Assembly: GCA_963764465.1 (NCBI GenBank)
Contig: CAVXSO010000001.1
Span: 62,001 to 126,000, forward strand
DNA from: JAJXXT01 sp963764465
GTDB lineage: Bacteria > Pseudomonadota > Alphaproteobacteria > Acetobacterales > Acetobacteraceae
Direction: 5' to 3'
DNA length: 64,000 nucleotides
The notes beneath the pieces were generated by a model, which did not search any database, was not told where the DNA came from, and saw only the letters and a list, made by a program, of their open reading frames with translations. The translations under genes were made by a program, and so were the position numbers. This document shows, piece by piece, positions 63,454 through 64,000 of the stretch; position 1 is the stretch's first letter; the number at the start of each line of letters is the position of its first letter.

Positions 63454-64000
63454 CGGCCTGAACCCGCAGGCCGGCATCGGCCCGGCGCTGGTCCGGGCGC
63501 GGCCGGGCGCGCTGCGGCTGGCGGGGCGGGTTGATGTTGGTGGGGATAGGCTGCACGCCCTGCCCGGGTAGCACGTCGGCGGCCACGCCCACGGGCCGCT
63601 GCGGCTGCAGCGGGAAGGCGATGGAGGCCGCGATCGTCTGCGCCTCTTCGCCGGTGGCCGGCAGCAATCCGAGCATCGGGCCGATCCGGGCAATGACCTT
63701 GCCCGCGGCGGGTGCCGATACCGCGCCTGCGGTCGAGAAGCCGCCAGTGGATTTGTTCCCCTGCGGCGCATCCAGCATCATGTAGACGGCATATTTCGGC
63801 GCGTTCATTGGAAACACGCTGACAAAGGCGCTCACATTCGTGTGCTTGCGGTAGCCGTGCGCGCCCACCTTCTCGGACGTGCCGGTCTTCCCGCCGACGA
63901 AATAGCCTGGAATGTCGGCGGGCTTGCCGTAGCCCACCGAGACGACGAGGCGCATCAGCTTGCGCATGAGATCCGACGTCTCGGGCTTCATCACCTGAAC
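63440..64000 (-). CDS. ftsI: Peptidoglycan transpeptidase FtsI (PBP3), C-terminal part
   Basis: The 186 C-terminal residues of a class B penicillin-binding protein; the rest lies beyond the right edge. The KTGT box is intact in YFVGGKTGTSEKVGAHGYRKH, preceded by VQVMKPETSDLMRKLMRLVVS and followed by VSVFPMNAPKYAVYMMLDAP. A Pro/Arg-rich tail of about 70 residues (from QPQRPVGVAADV) closes it. It is the first gene of the minus-strand division run in this window and overlaps murE. Confidence 0.92.
   Translation of the reverse strand, partial: VQVMKPETSDLMRKLMRLVVSVGYGKPADIPGYFVGGKTGTSEKVGAHGYRKHTNVSAFVSVFPMNAPKYAVYMMLDAPQGNKSTGGFSTAGAVSAPAAGKVIARIGPMLGLLPATGEEAQTIAASIAFPLQPQRPVGVAADVLPGQGVQPIPTNINPPRQPQRARPRPDQRRADAGLRVQAVALR

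Overview
The window is about 64 kb of very GC-rich bacterial chromosome. Its gene content and order point to an alphaproteobacterium, most likely the Rhodospirillales/Acetobacteraceae side. The reasons are the cell-wall/division cluster running ftsI-murEF-mraY-murD-ftsW-murGC-murB-ddl-ftsQAZ-lpxC-bamD-recN-ligA, a K+-insensitive membrane pyrophosphatase, DUF1491 and DUF1127 proteins, and a MaoC/phosphotransacetylase fusion. The family assignment is an inference from protein style, not from a search. Nearly all of the DNA is ordinary chromosomal backbone. I see no prophage, transposase, CRISPR array or rRNA.

Layout. 1-5.9 kb: an outer-membrane beta-barrel protein cut by the window edge, small conserved proteins, cytochrome b561, a DUF429-like protein, a nanE-nagK amino-sugar pair and a ketopantoate reductase. 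5.9-9.8 kb: three GDP-sugar genes (mannose-1-P guanylyltransferase, gmd, rmd-like reductase) that together would make GDP-D-rhamnose, then a tyrosine phosphatase. 9.9-15.9 kb: hppA, a membrane protein, a frameshifted DUF2075 nuclease/helicase, an EamA permease and a tRNA with anticodon CAT. 15.9-16.7 kb: a 741-bp segment bounded by the 3' end of that tRNA and a 32-bp copy of it, holding one GYD-domain gene. 16.7-22.8 kb: fabI, a PhaC-like DUF3141 protein, MaoC-PTA and ackA, all on the minus strand, with two FNR/FixK-like palindromes upstream. 23-36.7 kb: ettA, housekeeping enzymes, mlaC-mlaA, metF, uvrD, prmA, an aminopeptidase P and an orphan response regulator. 36.8-41.3 kb: a branched-chain amino-acid-type ABC transporter (livFGMH plus binding protein) whose livG is frameshifted. 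41.4-64 kb: a continuous minus-strand run from ftsI (cut by the right edge) to aroE.

How it works together. The right third makes the peptidoglycan precursor: MurB, MurC, MurD, MurE, MurF and Ddl build UDP-MurNAc-pentapeptide, MraY and MurG make lipid II, and FtsW and FtsI polymerise and cross-link it at the FtsZ/FtsA/FtsQ divisome. LpxC and BamD tie this to outer-membrane lipid A and barrel assembly. Consecutive genes overlap by 1, 4 or 13 nt through most of the run, which suggests translational coupling. In the middle, fabI-DUF3141-maoC/pta-ackA looks like a low-oxygen acyl-CoA to acyl-phosphate to ATP route with a thioesterase/synthase-like partner of unknown function.

The best leads are this acyl-phosphate operon with its FNR-like sites, the mini-island at the tRNA, two clean +1 frameshifts (the DUF2075 gene and livG), competing hairpins before nanE, and a 113-aa unrecognised protein coupled to aroE.
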